DNA from: Streptomyces sp. NBC_01549
Lineage (GTDB): Bacteria; Actinomycetota; Actinomycetes; Streptomycetales; Streptomycetaceae
Direction: 5' to 3'
Assembly (NCBI RefSeq): GCF_026339955.1
Contig: NZ_JAPEPW010000001.1
Span: 1,736,001-1,800,000 of the forward strand
Length of the DNA stretch: 64,000 nt
The notes under the pieces were generated by a model. The model did not search any database. It was not told the DNA's origin and saw only the letters and a list, made by a program, of their open reading frames with translations. The position numbers and the translations under genes were made by a program. Every line of letters starts with the position of its first letter. The stretch's first letter is position 1. Below are positions 1 through 8,566 of the stretch, piece by piece.

Positions 1-2
1 AG

Positions 3-44
3 TCGCACACGCGCTATCTGGAGGACCGCGGACGCTCACAGTGA
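3..44 (+). CDS. possible 3' end of a gene cut by the window start
   Basis: The frame beginning at base 3 stays open to a TGA at 42-44 and would encode a tail ending RYLEDRGRSQ. Third codon positions are mostly G or C (10 of 13), as in real genes here. The piece is too short to identify, and another reading frame is also open across the edge, so this is only a suggestion. Confidence 0.2.
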   Translation, partial: SHTRYLEDRGRSQ

Positions 45-445
45 GCGGTCATCAGCCCTGGAGCTGTTTCGCGACGACCGCCGGCACAACCACCAGCACG
101 GCGTGTCACGCGCCTGGAGGGAACTGAAGTTCTCGCGCGCAGCTCGCCGCCGAGGTCGCATGACGTCCAGGCAGCCGTTCTCATCGGCATGAGCGCCGTG
201 GTGGTGGCCTATCAGAGGATGAGGAGCCGAACAGCCCGCCCAATTACCCGATGAGAGCAAGAGATTCGCGACATCGGTTTCGATGATGCACATCCTTGAT
301 ACGTGCATTCGGGTGGTCTGCAAGCCCCCAAGTGCCTGCCACATGGCGACTCATCAGGACGGCCTCGTAACGTCGGCGAAGATGACGGTGATTCGGAAAT
401 CAGCCGCATCCATCCGTCCCTCACTATTCCGCGAGATGTGACCAA
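45..445. other. 400-bp stretch without a supported gene
   Basis: This stretch is less GC-rich than its surroundings. Its open frames on both strands lack the strong G/C third-position bias of genes here, and their translations (Cys-, Arg- and Ser-rich) match nothing I recognise. It probably carries the promoter of the TPR gene that starts at 446, but I could not pick out convincing -35/-10 boxes. Confidence 0.4.
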
Positions 446-1072
446 GTGAAACGTAGGCGATTGTGGGCAGGGCTCGCCGGAACGCTGGCGGTTGCCACAG
501 GCGTGACCGTCTGGGCGATTCAGCCCCATCCGACCCTGGCCCCGGATTCCAAGACCACGCCAGCAATCTGGACGAAGAACCAACAGGTCGACGCGCTTAT
601 GCAGACCGCTCTTCTGCAACAGCGACAGCTCAACGATTCGGAGGGGGCGGTCAATACCTACGGGCGGCTGCTGAAACTGGACCCTCACAACAAGCTCGCC
701 TGGTACAACCTGGGCTTCATCGCGCAGCAGAACGGCAAGACGCTCGATGCCCGTGCGGCCTACGACAAGGCTCTGAAGATCGATCCGTCATACACGTCGG
801 CTCTCTTCAGCGAGGCGATGATGCTGAAGTCGAGCGACCCCGACCGGACCATGGAACTCCTGAAGCGTGCCGTTGCCGCCGAACCGGAAGCAGCCGTGAT
901 CCACATGCAACTCGGGCTTCTCCTGGCGGAGAAGGGCCGCGCCGACGAGGCCGGGGACGAGTTCCGGCGTGCCGTCGCGGCCAATCCCTCGCTGCGTTCC
1001 CAAGTACCGGAAGATTTCCGGGATTCCGTCAGCCCCTCCCCGACATCGAGCCAAGCAGGGAGCATCAGATGA
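446..1072 (+). CDS. membrane-anchored TPR protein
   Basis: The 208-residue product has an N-terminal signal-anchor (positive RRR followed by a hydrophobic stretch, about residues 5-25). It is followed by roughly four tetratricopeptide repeats (about residues 50-185), visible as recurring AWYNLGFIAQQNG, ARAAYDKALKIDP and EEFRRAVAANP-like patterns. TPRs are protein-interaction scaffolds, so this is likely an exported or membrane-tethered adaptor. The start is GTG with a weak ribosome site. Its TGA overlaps the ATG of the next glycosyltransferase gene (ATGA at 1069-1072), which implies translational coupling and a role in the same glycan pathway. No enzymatic domain is seen. Confidence 0.85.
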   Translation: MKRRRLWAGLAGTLAVATGVTVWAIQPHPTLAPDSKTTPAIWTKNQQVDALMQTALLQQRQLNDSEGAVNTYGRLLKLDPHNKLAWYNLGFIAQQNGKTLDARAAYDKALKIDPSYTSALFSEAMMLKSSDPDRTMELLKRAVAAEPEAAVIHMQLGLLLAEKGRADEAGDEFRRAVAANPSLRSQVPEDFRDSVSPSPTSSQAGSIR

Positions 1073-2343
1073 CGTCGACCGCGACGCCCAGGTTTTCTGT
1101 CTTCACCCCCAGCCACCGTCCCCGTTTCCTCGATGAGTGCCTGGCGTCCCTGCAGGCGCAGACCTGTTCGGACTGGGAGTGGATCGTCCTGCTCAACAAC
1201 GGCGCCCGGTGGCGGCCGGAGCGACCCGACGAGAGGGTCCGTCTGGAGGTCGCGGACGACGTCCACGGCGTCGGAGCGGCGAAGCGCAGGGCCTGTGAAC
1301 TGGCGCGCGGCGAGATCCTCGTGGAACTCGACCACGACGATCTCCTGGCGAAGGCGTGCCTGGCGGAGCTCGGCGAGGCGTTCGACGCGCACCCCGATGC
1401 CGTTTTCGTCTACAGCAACACCGCGCACATCACGGAGGAAGGCAAGCGGGAGGAACTCCGTTTCGACGAGACGTGCGGCTGGGAGTACGAGGAGGTGGAC
1501 GTCGACGGCCGCAAGCTGCTGCAGGCCATTTCCCTGGCGGCGACGCCGCACAACGTCTCGTACATCTGGTACGCGCCCAACCATGTCCGGGCGTTTCGCA
1601 AGGAGACCTACGAGGAGGTCGGCGGGTACGACGCCACGCGTACGGTCCTGGACGACCAGGACCTGATGTGCCGCCTCTTCCACGCCGGCGACTTCCACCA
1701 CATCAACCGCTGCCTGTACCTCCAGCGGATCCACTCCACGAACACCCAGCTCGACCCGGAGATCAACGCACACATCCAGCGCGAGACAGTCGTCCTGTAC
1801 GACAAGTACATCGAGGCCAACGCCCTCGCCTGGACCCAGCGGCGCGGACTGCTCGCGCTGGACCTCGGCGCGGCCCGCCGGAAGCCGCCCGGCTACGTGG
1901 GCGTGGACCAGTACCCGGGAGAGGGTGTAGACCTCGTCGCGGCCCTGCCCGGGAAGCTGGACCTGCCCGACGGATCGGTCGGCTTGGTGCGGGCGACCGA
2001 GTTCCTGGAGCGCGTGCCCGGGAAGGTGCCGCTGATCAACGAGCTGTACCGGCTGCTGGCACCCGGCGGCATGCTCCTCACCATGACGCCGAGCTCCGAC
2101 GGCCGCGGCGCCTACCAGGACCCGACTCACGTCGCCTACTACAACGAGAACTCGTTCTGGTACTACACGGACAACGAGTACCGTGTCTTCGTGCCCGACC
2201 TCGATGCCCAGTTCCAGACGTCACGGCTGGTCACCTACTTCCCGACCGAGTGGCACGCCCAGAACGACATCTCGTACGTGGTCGCCAACCTCATCGCGAT
2301 GAAGCAGGGAGCCGCCCGGTGCGGCGGACCGCTGCTGGTCTAG
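1069..2343 (+). CDS. family 2 glycosyltransferase fused to a methyltransferase-like domain
   Basis: The product has 424 residues. The first ~250 are a GT-A family 2 glycosyltransferase: FSVFTPSHRPRFLDECLASL opens the nucleotide-binding fold, and ELDHDDLL supplies the metal/nucleotide-sugar acidic motif. From about residue 260 there is a SAM-dependent methyltransferase-like fold (LALDLGAARRKPPGYVGVDQ, then ELYRLLAPGGMLLTMTPS). Such fusions usually add and then cap a sugar on a cell-surface glycan. The ATG start overlaps the stop of the TPR gene by four bases. The frame is open upstream, but the overlap and sequence similarity begin here. The dTDP-rhamnose genes next door suggest a deoxysugar acceptor or donor. 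Confidence 0.85.
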   Translation: MTSTATPRFSVFTPSHRPRFLDECLASLQAQTCSDWEWIVLLNNGARWRPERPDERVRLEVADDVHGVGAAKRRACELARGEILVELDHDDLLAKACLAELGEAFDAHPDAVFVYSNTAHITEEGKREELRFDETCGWEYEEVDVDGRKLLQAISLAATPHNVSYIWYAPNHVRAFRKETYEEVGGYDATRTVLDDQDLMCRLFHAGDFHHINRCLYLQRIHSTNTQLDPEINAHIQRETVVLYDKYIEANALAWTQRRGLLALDLGAARRKPPGYVGVDQYPGEGVDLVAALPGKLDLPDGSVGLVRATEFLERVPGKVPLINELYRLLAPGGMLLTMTPSSDGRGAYQDPTHVAYYNENSFWYYTDNEYRVFVPDLDAQFQTSRLVTYFPTEWHAQNDISYVVANLIAMKQGAARCGGPLLV

Positions 2344-2353
2344 GGCCTGCGTG

Positions 2354-2397
2354 ACGAGGCGCCCGGCGGATCTGTCAGGTTCCGCCGGGCGCCTCGT
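2354..2397. terminator. bidirectional hairpin terminator
   Basis: A perfect 17-bp stem (2354-2370 with 2381-2397) encloses a 10-nt loop between two convergent genes. There is no clear T-run, as is common in Streptomyces terminators. It can serve both the glycosyltransferase and rfbD. Confidence 0.85.
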
Positions 2398-2440
2398 AGC
2401 GTTCTGGGCCGTTCCGTCTCGGTCGTGGCCGTGTCCTCCC

Positions 2441-3358
2441 TCAGGTCGGCAGGCGTCTGCCGCTCGGGCGCGCCGCGGCGACCAGAGCGGCGAAGGCGGG
2501 CGCCTTCAGGGCCGCGGTCAGCTGGTCGTCCCAGCGGGGCAGGGGCGCGAGGCCGGCCCGCAGCCAGTTGCCGTGACCGAGTACACCGAACGCCGGGCGG
2601 GTGGCCGGACGCGGGAACTTGTCCGAGCCGACCGGGCGGATGCGCTCGGCATCGAGGCCGCTGAGACGGAAGGTCTCCCGCGCCAGGCCGCACCAGGTGG
2701 TGTGACCGGCCGCAGTGCCGTGGTAGATGCCCGCCGGGGCCCGACCGGCCAGGGCGGCACGGCCGAGGGCCGCCAGCTGCCGGGCGAGCGCACGGGACCA
2801 GGTCGGCTGGCCGTGCTGGTCGGCCACCACATCCAGGGTCTCGCGGCGGGCGGCGAGTTCCAGCATCGTGGCCACGAAGTTGGGGCCGTGCGCGCCGTAG
2901 AGCCAGGCGGTGCGCACGATGTAGCCGGCGCGGGGCAGCAGCTCGACGACTGCCCGCTCCCCTTCCAGTTTGCTCCGTCCGTACGCGTTGACGGGATCCG
3001 TCGGTGCGTCTTCCGGGTACGGTCGACGGGAGTCGCCCGGGAACACGTAGTCGGTGGAGATGTGCAGCAGGAGTGAGCCGCTGTCCGCGCAGGCGCGTGC
3101 GAGGTGGCGGACGCCTGTGCCGTTCACGGCTGTGGCCGCCGACTCGGACCGCTCCGCGCCGTCGACGTCCGTCCAGGCAGCGCAGTTGACGACCACTCGG
3201 TGACCGGTGACGGCCGTGCGCACGGCTGTCGGGTCGGTGATGTCGAGCTGGTCACGGCTCAGTCCCGTCACCGCGGCGTCCGGATCGGCAGCCAGCTCGG
3301 CCAGCACGTCCTGGCCGAGGAGCCCGCGCGTACCGGTCACCAGCCAGCTGATGGTCAT
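2441..3358 (-). CDS. rfbD: dTDP-4-dehydrorhamnose reductase
   Basis: This is the last step of dTDP-L-rhamnose synthesis: NADPH-dependent reduction of dTDP-4-keto-L-rhamnose. The 305-residue product shows a Rossmann start (VTGTRGLLGQDVL, residues ~7-19), the STDYVF segment and the YGRSKLEGE catalytic Tyr-Lys pair of short-chain dehydrogenases. The ATG start overlaps the TGA of rfbB by four bases (3355-3358), so the two are co-translated. The frame continues upstream inside rfbB, but that part is only a shadow. Length is normal for the family (about 290-305). Confidence 0.95.
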   Translation of the reverse strand: MTISWLVTGTRGLLGQDVLAELAADPDAAVTGLSRDQLDITDPTAVRTAVTGHRVVVNCAAWTDVDGAERSESAATAVNGTGVRHLARACADSGSLLLHISTDYVFPGDSRRPYPEDAPTDPVNAYGRSKLEGERAVVELLPRAGYIVRTAWLYGAHGPNFVATMLELAARRETLDVVADQHGQPTWSRALARQLAALGRAALAGRAPAGIYHGTAAGHTTWCGLARETFRLSGLDAERIRPVGSDKFPRPATRPAFGVLGHGNWLRAGLAPLPRWDDQLTAALKAPAFAALVAAARPSGRRLPT

Positions 3359-4329
3359 CGCAGCTCGGCCCTCTCCTTCAGCGGCTCCCACCAGGCGCGG
3401 TGTGCGTGGTACCAGGCGACCGTGGCGGCCAGACCCTCCGTGAAGGACACCTGCGGCGCGTAGCCGAGGTGCTCGCGGATTTTGCTGTCGTCCAGCGAGT
3501 AGCGCAGGTCGTGGCCCTTGCGGTCGGCCACGTACTCGACCCGGTCCCAGCCTGCGCCGACCGCGTCCAGCAGCAGGCCGGTGAGCTTGTGGTTGCTCAA
3601 CTCGGTCCCGCCGCCGATGTGATAGATCTCCCCGGCCCTGCCGCCGTGCAGGACCAGGTCGATGCCCTGGCAGTGGTCGGAGACGTGCAGCCAGTCGCGG
3701 ATGTTGCGGCCGTCTCCGTACAGGGGGACCGTCTTCCCGTCGATCAGGTTGGTGATGAAGAGCGGGATGGCCTTCTCGGGGAACTGGTACGGCCCGTAGT
3801 TGTTGGTGCACCGGGTGACCACGACATCCAGGCCATGGGTGCGGTGGTAGGCGAGCGCGAGCAGGTCGGAGCCGGCCTTCGACGCGGAGTACGGGGAGTT
3901 CGGCGCCAGCGGCCAACCTTCGGTCCAGGAACCCTCGCTGATCGAGCCGTACACCTCGTCGGTGGACACGTGGACGAAGCGGCCGACGCCGTGCCGGTGG
4001 GCCGCGTCCAGGAGCACCTGCGTGCCCATCACATTCGTACGGACGAACGGACCGGCCCCGTCGATCGACCGGTCCACATGCGACTCGGCGGCGAAATGCA
4101 CCACCGCGTCCTGACCCGCCATCACCTGGTCGACGACGTCCGGGTCACAGATGTCGCCCCGGACGAAGGTGTAGCCCGGATGTTCCGCCACCGGTGCCAG
4201 ATTGGCCTCGACCCCCGAGTAGGTGAGTTTGTCGAGGAGGGTGATCCGCGCTGTCGGATCCGATTCCAGCCGTCGGCGGACGTATTCCGAACCGATGAAT
4301 CCGGCGCCGCCGGTCACAAGGATGCGCAT
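3355..4329 (-). CDS. rfbB: dTDP-glucose 4,6-dehydratase
   Basis: Converts dTDP-glucose to dTDP-4-keto-6-deoxyglucose in the cytoplasm. The 324-residue product begins MRILVTGGAGFIGSEYV (NAD-binding GGxGxxG). It carries STDEVYG and the catalytic YSASKAGSD, all typical of extended short-chain dehydrogenases of the RmlB group. The ATG at 4329 was chosen because the GG motif follows at the usual distance, although the frame is open further upstream. It is first in a two-gene operon with rfbD. The partner genes rfbC and rfbA lie 2 and 4 kb away on the same strand. Confidence 0.95.
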   Translation of the reverse strand: MRILVTGGAGFIGSEYVRRRLESDPTARITLLDKLTYSGVEANLAPVAEHPGYTFVRGDICDPDVVDQVMAGQDAVVHFAAESHVDRSIDGAGPFVRTNVMGTQVLLDAAHRHGVGRFVHVSTDEVYGSISEGSWTEGWPLAPNSPYSASKAGSDLLALAYHRTHGLDVVVTRCTNNYGPYQFPEKAIPLFITNLIDGKTVPLYGDGRNIRDWLHVSDHCQGIDLVLHGGRAGEIYHIGGGTELSNHKLTGLLLDAVGAGWDRVEYVADRKGHDLRYSLDDSKIREHLGYAPQVSFTEGLAATVAWYHAHRAWWEPLKERAELR

Positions 4330-4504
4330 ATTTCTCCGAGTTTTTTGCTGCCCAGGGTCCAGCACCAAAGCTTCAGACGCCAGGTCGCGGGCGCGGACAC
4401 AATGCGGACGGTGCCCGCGAGGCCGAAGCATCGGGGGCACCGTCGCTCATTCCCAGCGGAAGCGGAAGCGAATGGCTGGTAGCGCGCTACCGCTCGCATG
4501 GGAG

Positions 4505-5740
4505 TTACGGGGTGATATCGGCGCAGACCACATAGGCGGTCTGCGTGTTGGGGCCCGGGGGGGTACTGGGGGGGGCAGCTGAGACGGAAACCTGCCACCC
4601 CGTGGGGGTGTCTCCGCTACCGAAGGTGAAGGGCCTGCTGGTCTGGACGTTGGCGCTATTTCCGTTGAATCCGCCGCCGGTGGCGATGTCGCCCGGGTCG
4701 CACGTGGCAGTCACCGTCTGGGCGGGCGGGTCGAAGCTGGCGAGCCTGACGTACGTCTTGATGCCGGAGGAACCCTGGTTGCCCTGGTTGCCCTGGAAGC
4801 CCTGGTAGCCCCGCGGACCCTGGTTGCCCTGGAAGCCCTGGTTGCCCTGGTCACCCTGGAAGCCCTGGTTGCCCTGGTTGCCCTGGAAGCCCTGGTAGCC
4901 CCGCGGACCCTGGTTCCCCTGGAAGCCCTGGTTGCCCTGGTCACCCTGGAAGCCCTGGTTACCCTGGTTGCCCTGGAAGCCCTGGTAGCCCCGCGGACCC
5001 TGGTTCCCCTGGAAGCCCTGGTTGCCCTGGTCACCCTGGAAGCCCTGGTTACCCTGGAAGCCCTGGTAGCCCCGCGGACCCTGGTTGCCCTGGTTGCCCT
5101 GGTTGCCCTGCGCACCCCGGTCACCCTGGTTGCCCTGGTTGCCCTGCGCACCCTGGTAGCCCTGGTTACCCTGGTTGCCCTGCGCACCCTGGTAGCCCTG
5201 GTTACCCTGGAAGCCCTGGTAGCCCCGCGGACCCTGGTTGCCCTGGTAGCCCCGCGGACCCTGGTTGCCCTGGTTGCCCTGGTTGCCCTGGAAGCCCTGG
5301 TCACCCTGGTTGCCCTGGTAGCCCTGCGCACCCCGGTCACCCTGGTTGCCCTGGTTGCCCTGGTTACCCTGGTTGCCCTGGAAGCCCTGGTCACCCTGGT
5401 TGCCCTGGTAGCCCTGCGCACCCCGGTCACCCTGGTTGCCCTGCTTACCCTGCGCGCCCTGCGCACCCTGGTAACCCTGCGGACCACGCTTACCTTCGTG
5501 GCCGTCGTGGCCGTCGTGGCCGCGGGGCCCCTGCGGCCCACGGTCGCCGCCGCGGGCGCTCACTGCGCCGTTCGGGCCGGGCGTCGCAACCTCACCAGCG
5601 CCGGTGCTGCTGCCAGACCTGTGGATCGCGTCAGCGATGGCCGTCGCGCTCGGGGCGATGTTGAGCACTACGGCAAGCGCGCCGACCGACACCATAGCGG
5701 CGGACTTCACGCGTGAACTTCGGATCGTTCTACGGCTCAC
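4505..5740 (-). CDS. secreted collagen-like Gly-X-Gln repeat protein
   Basis: A 411-residue protein. A signal peptide (SAAMVSVGALAVVLNIAPSATA, residues ~12-34) is followed by an uninterrupted Gly-X-Y collagen-like tract of about 85 triplets (residues ~65-325). X-Y is mostly NQ, YQ, FQ, DQ, AQ or PR; proline is rare and glutamine takes the Y position. A compact C-terminal domain of about 85 residues holds two or three cysteines. The GTG at 5740 is preferred because GAGGAAGG lies six bases upstream; an ATG 16 codons earlier has no such site. It is probably a surface or matrix protein. It sits between rfbB and rfbC, so glycosylation or co-display with a rhamnose glycan is possible but unproven. 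Confidence 0.85.
   Translation of the reverse strand: MSRRTIRSSRVKSAAMVSVGALAVVLNIAPSATAIADAIHRSGSSTGAGEVATPGPNGAVSARGGDRGPQGPRGHDGHDGHEGKRGPQGYQGAQGAQGKQGNQGDRGAQGYQGNQGDQGFQGNQGNQGNQGNQGDRGAQGYQGNQGDQGFQGNQGNQGNQGPRGYQGNQGPRGYQGFQGNQGYQGAQGNQGNQGYQGAQGNQGNQGDRGAQGNQGNQGNQGPRGYQGFQGNQGFQGDQGNQGFQGNQGPRGYQGFQGNQGNQGFQGDQGNQGFQGNQGPRGYQGFQGNQGNQGFQGDQGNQGFQGNQGPRGYQGFQGNQGNQGSSGIKTYVRLASFDPPAQTVTATCDPGDIATGGGFNGNSANVQTSRPFTFGSGDTPTGWQVSVSAAPPSTPPGPNTQTAYVVCADITP
4771..5548. repeat. tandem repeat encoding collagen-like triplets
   Basis: Nine-base units reading ccctggttg or close variants on the plus strand run for about 780 bp. Superimposed is a higher-order unit of about 90 bp (the block from PRGYQGFQ to the next PRG), present in three nearly identical consecutive copies between about 4790 and 5060. 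This arrangement can expand or contract by slippage without breaking the frame. Confidence 0.85.
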
Positions 5741-6038
5741 AGAGAACCTTCCTCGGGAACTTGGACGCATCAGACCGCAAGCGCGCACTCGGTGCGCTTC
5801 ATTCGCATGCGTGTCACGTGGCTTCGGTTACTGACACACCCAGTTTTCACATCCGGAGATTGAATAATTACGATTCGGTCCGTGTCATAGGCGAAGATCA
5901 CCCGTGCGGCCTCAATACACTTTTTCAGGCCGATTCCGGCGTGGTACCGGCTTTCCGGCGCAATGTCATGGCGGCCGGTGATTGCCGACAGCGCGAAGCG
6001 CCGCCGCAAGGGCGGGGATTCGCCGAAGACCGACTGTC

Positions 6039-6638
6039 TCAGGTGCCGCTCACGAGACTTCCGCGGTACGCGGTGCAGTCCTCGAAGGAAGGCAGCAGAC
6101 CTTGCCGCTCGGCTTCCTCCAGTGTGGGCGCCGCCGCGTCCTTGTCCGAAAGGCACGGTGCGAGGTCCTCGGGCCAGGCGATACCCAACGCGGGGTCGAG
6201 CGGATTGATCCCGTACTCACGCTGCGGCGCGTATCCCTGCGAACACAGGTAGACGACAGTGGAGTTGTCCTCCAGAGCCATGAAGGCGTGGCCCAGTCCT
6301 TCCGAGAGGTAGACGCAGCGGTGCGTCGTGTCATCGAGTCGGACCGCCTCCCATTTCCCGAAATCCGGGGAGCCGGTACGGATGTCGACCACCACGTCGA
6401 GGACGGCGCCGCTGACGCATGTGACGTACTTGGCCTGGCCGGGCGGGACCGACGCATAGTGGATACCGCGGAGAGTGCCGCGAGCGGAGCGGGAGCAATT
6501 CGCCTGCTCGAGTTGGAGTCCCTGGCCGATGCAATCGTGGAACCTTTCACCTTTGAACCACTCGTGGAATCGTCCCCTGGTGTCCGCGAAAACCTTGGGT
6601 GTGTCCACCCAGGCCCCTTCGATGCCCAGTGGTCTCAC
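6039..6638 (-). CDS. rfbC: dTDP-4-dehydrorhamnose 3,5-epimerase
   Basis: Cupin-fold epimerase of dTDP-L-rhamnose synthesis, acting between RfbB and RfbD. In its 199 residues it shows the family signatures: DTRGRFHEWF, LEQANCSRSARGTLRGIHY (substrate arginine and catalytic histidine) and YLSEGLGHAFMAL. The GTG start has GGGAG six bases upstream. It is transcribed alone, with a roughly 300-bp AT-richer gap before the collagen-like gene downstream on the same strand. Length is normal for RmlC proteins (about 180-205). Confidence 0.95.
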   Translation of the reverse strand: MRPLGIEGAWVDTPKVFADTRGRFHEWFKGERFHDCIGQGLQLEQANCSRSARGTLRGIHYASVPPGQAKYVTCVSGAVLDVVVDIRTGSPDFGKWEAVRLDDTTHRCVYLSEGLGHAFMALEDNSTVVYLCSQGYAPQREYGINPLDPALGIAWPEDLAPCLSDKDAAAPTLEEAERQGLLPSFEDCTAYRGSLVSGT

Positions 6639-6854
6639 GTGATGCTCCCTTCCACCGCGCGGCTTTTTCGCCGCTCACTACCTCCATGTCTTCGGGACAT
6701 CCACCGCGGGACTTTAGACCGTGCCCTACATGGTGACGCGGATGTGTGCGGCCATTCGGGGGATTCTGACCACACGTGAGTTTGGTCGAGGTCGGATACC
6801 GCGTGCTGCTGGCATCTTGATGGCCGCTACTCCCGGTTCCCTGAAGGGCTCGCG

Positions 6855-8393
6855 ATGCAAACACCCCTCACCAAAAGCGCAACGCTCCCGACGCAGCAAT
6901 CGACCCTCGAGAAAAAGGCGGTGGCCGCATCACCGCACAACGGCCGCTTCGACGGCACATGGTGGATCTGGGCCATGGCCGGAGTGCTGTTCGTGATGTA
7001 CGCGGCGGTGTCGCTCCGTCTCCACCAGCGGATGATCACGAGCAGCTACGACCTGGGAATCTTCGATCAGGTCGTCCGCTCATACGCGGAAGGACACTTG
7101 CCGGTCTCCGAAGTGAAGGGCCAGGACTTTCCCGTCCTCGGGGATCACTTCTCTCCCATCCTCGCGCTCGTGGCGCCGTTCTACTGGGTGTGGCGGGGAG
7201 CGGAAACGCTCCTCGTCGTGCAGGCCGCGCTTCTCGCCGTGAGCGTCGTCCCGCTGACTCTCTGGGCACGCCGGACCCTGGGCGGCCCGGCCGGCGCGGT
7301 GATCGGTGCCTGCTACGGCCTCTCCTGGGGAATCGCGAGTGCTGTCGGCTACGACTTCCACGAAGTGGCGTTCGCCGTGCCGCTCCTGGCGTTCTCGCTG
7401 ACCGCCCTCGGGAATGACCGGCTGAGCGCCGCCGCGTACTGGGCTCTGCCCCTGCTGCTCGTGAAGGAGGACCTCGGACTCACGGTTCTCGTCATCGGTC
7501 TCGTCATCGCCTGGCGAGGCGACCGCAGGCTCGGCATGTTCACGGTTGCAGCCGGTGTGGCCGCAGCGGCGCTAGCACTGTTCGTGGTTCTGCCGGCCTT
7601 CAGCCCGAGTGGGTCCTTCGCCTATTGGTCCCTGGTCGAGGGCGGTTCTGGAGCACCTGGAGTGGACGGTGGCAGCGGAGGCGGTCTGCTGGATCTGCTC
7701 CACCGGGGCACGATCGGTCTGGTCACCCCCCAGACGAAGGTGTCGACTTTCGTACTCATGCTGGCTCCCACCATGTTCCTGGCAATGCGGTCCCCGCTGC
7801 TGTGGGTCGCCCTGCCGACTCTGGTGTGGCGCTTCACGTCGAGCAACGGCCTGCACTGGGGGACGGGTTTCCACTACTCGCTCGTCCTGATGCCCATGGT
7901 CTTCGCGGCCTTCATCGACGCCCTGGTGCGACGCGGGACGAGCGTGCGCGGTCTGCGCCGTTACCTCGCGGGCTGCGCCGCGATCACCCTCGTGATCCTT
8001 CCGAACTTCGCCCTGTTCCAGCTGGTCCAGCCGGACACCTGGCGGACCGATCCTCGCGTCGCCGTCGCCCACCGCCTGATGGACAAGATCCCCGACGGTG
8101 CCACGGTCCAGACGTCCGACCATCTGGTGCCCCAGCTCAGCAACCGTACGAGCGTCAGCCTCTACGGCTCGAACGACAGCCGCCCGAACCCCCAGTGGAT
8201 CATGGTGGACGTCTGGGCGCCGGACAGCGCGCGAGGGTGGCTGGGCGCGCCCCTCAGCGCTGAGGCGGAACAGCAGCACTTGGTGGAAAGCAGCCGTGCG
8301 GGGTACGCCCTGGTGGCGCAGGAGGGCGGCTTCGTGCTGATGCACCGCCAGGAGGTGATGCCGCAGCAGCGGAGCCGATCGGGACACGCCTGA
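6855..8393 (+). CDS. DUF2079 polytopic membrane protein
   Basis: A 512-residue integral membrane protein with about ten hydrophobic spans. It carries the DUF2079 hallmarks SSYDLGIFDQVV near residue 57 and GDHFSPILALVAPFYW near residue 95. The fold is related to GT-C type glycosyltransferases, so a role as a polyprenyl-phosphate-sugar transferase is plausible; the donor is unknown. It starts with ATG after an AAGGG ribosome site. It is the only plus-strand gene inside the rhamnose locus and ends at a strong hairpin at 8401. The C-terminal ~100 residues form a soluble extracytoplasmic domain. Confidence 0.85.
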   Translation: MQTPLTKSATLPTQQSTLEKKAVAASPHNGRFDGTWWIWAMAGVLFVMYAAVSLRLHQRMITSSYDLGIFDQVVRSYAEGHLPVSEVKGQDFPVLGDHFSPILALVAPFYWVWRGAETLLVVQAALLAVSVVPLTLWARRTLGGPAGAVIGACYGLSWGIASAVGYDFHEVAFAVPLLAFSLTALGNDRLSAAAYWALPLLLVKEDLGLTVLVIGLVIAWRGDRRLGMFTVAAGVAAAALALFVVLPAFSPSGSFAYWSLVEGGSGAPGVDGGSGGGLLDLLHRGTIGLVTPQTKVSTFVLMLAPTMFLAMRSPLLWVALPTLVWRFTSSNGLHWGTGFHYSLVLMPMVFAAFIDALVRRGTSVRGLRRYLAGCAAITLVILPNFALFQLVQPDTWRTDPRVAVAHRLMDKIPDGATVQTSDHLVPQLSNRTSVSLYGSNDSRPNPQWIMVDVWAPDSARGWLGAPLSAEAEQQHLVESSRAGYALVAQEGGFVLMHRQEVMPQQRSRSGHA

Positions 8394-8400
8394 GAGATCG

Positions 8401-8419
8401 CCGTCTCCCCAGGAGACGG
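8401..8419 (+). terminator. hairpin after the DUF2079 gene
   Basis: An 8-bp perfect stem (ccgtctcc with ggagacgg) with a 3-nt loop begins seven bases after the stop codon at 8393. Confidence 0.75.
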
Positions 8420-8560
8420 GGGCTTCGCCGGTGAGTGGGCGGGCCATGAGAACGACCGTGGCCAGGTGGTCGCCGCCGTCCACCCACACCTTGCGCAGGG
8501 TGGGAGGGGCGGCGGCGACCTGGTCGACCCAATGGGTGCCGCGGCACGGGCGTCTCGGGA
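8420..8560 (-). pseudogene. possible IS5-type transposase relic
   Basis: Read on the minus strand, this short gap encodes a fragment containing PTLRKVWVDGGDHLA. It resembles the region around the second catalytic aspartate of IS5/IS4-type transposases (LRKVWVDGGY). Nothing else of a transposase is present, and no inverted ends or target duplication were found. The resemblance is short, so this is a tentative remnant of an old insertion between two convergent genes. Confidence 0.3.
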
Positions 8561-8566
8561 TGTTGG

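Noticed and set aside
36..344. 102-codon minus-strand open frame at the window start
   Set aside because: Cys-, His- and Arg-rich translation without a domain, poor third-position bias and no ribosome site.
4771..5548. Array of short regular repeats resembling a CRISPR
   Set aside because: The units are 9 bp with no unique spacers and stay in frame as Gly-X-Y codons of a secreted protein; there are no cas genes nearby.
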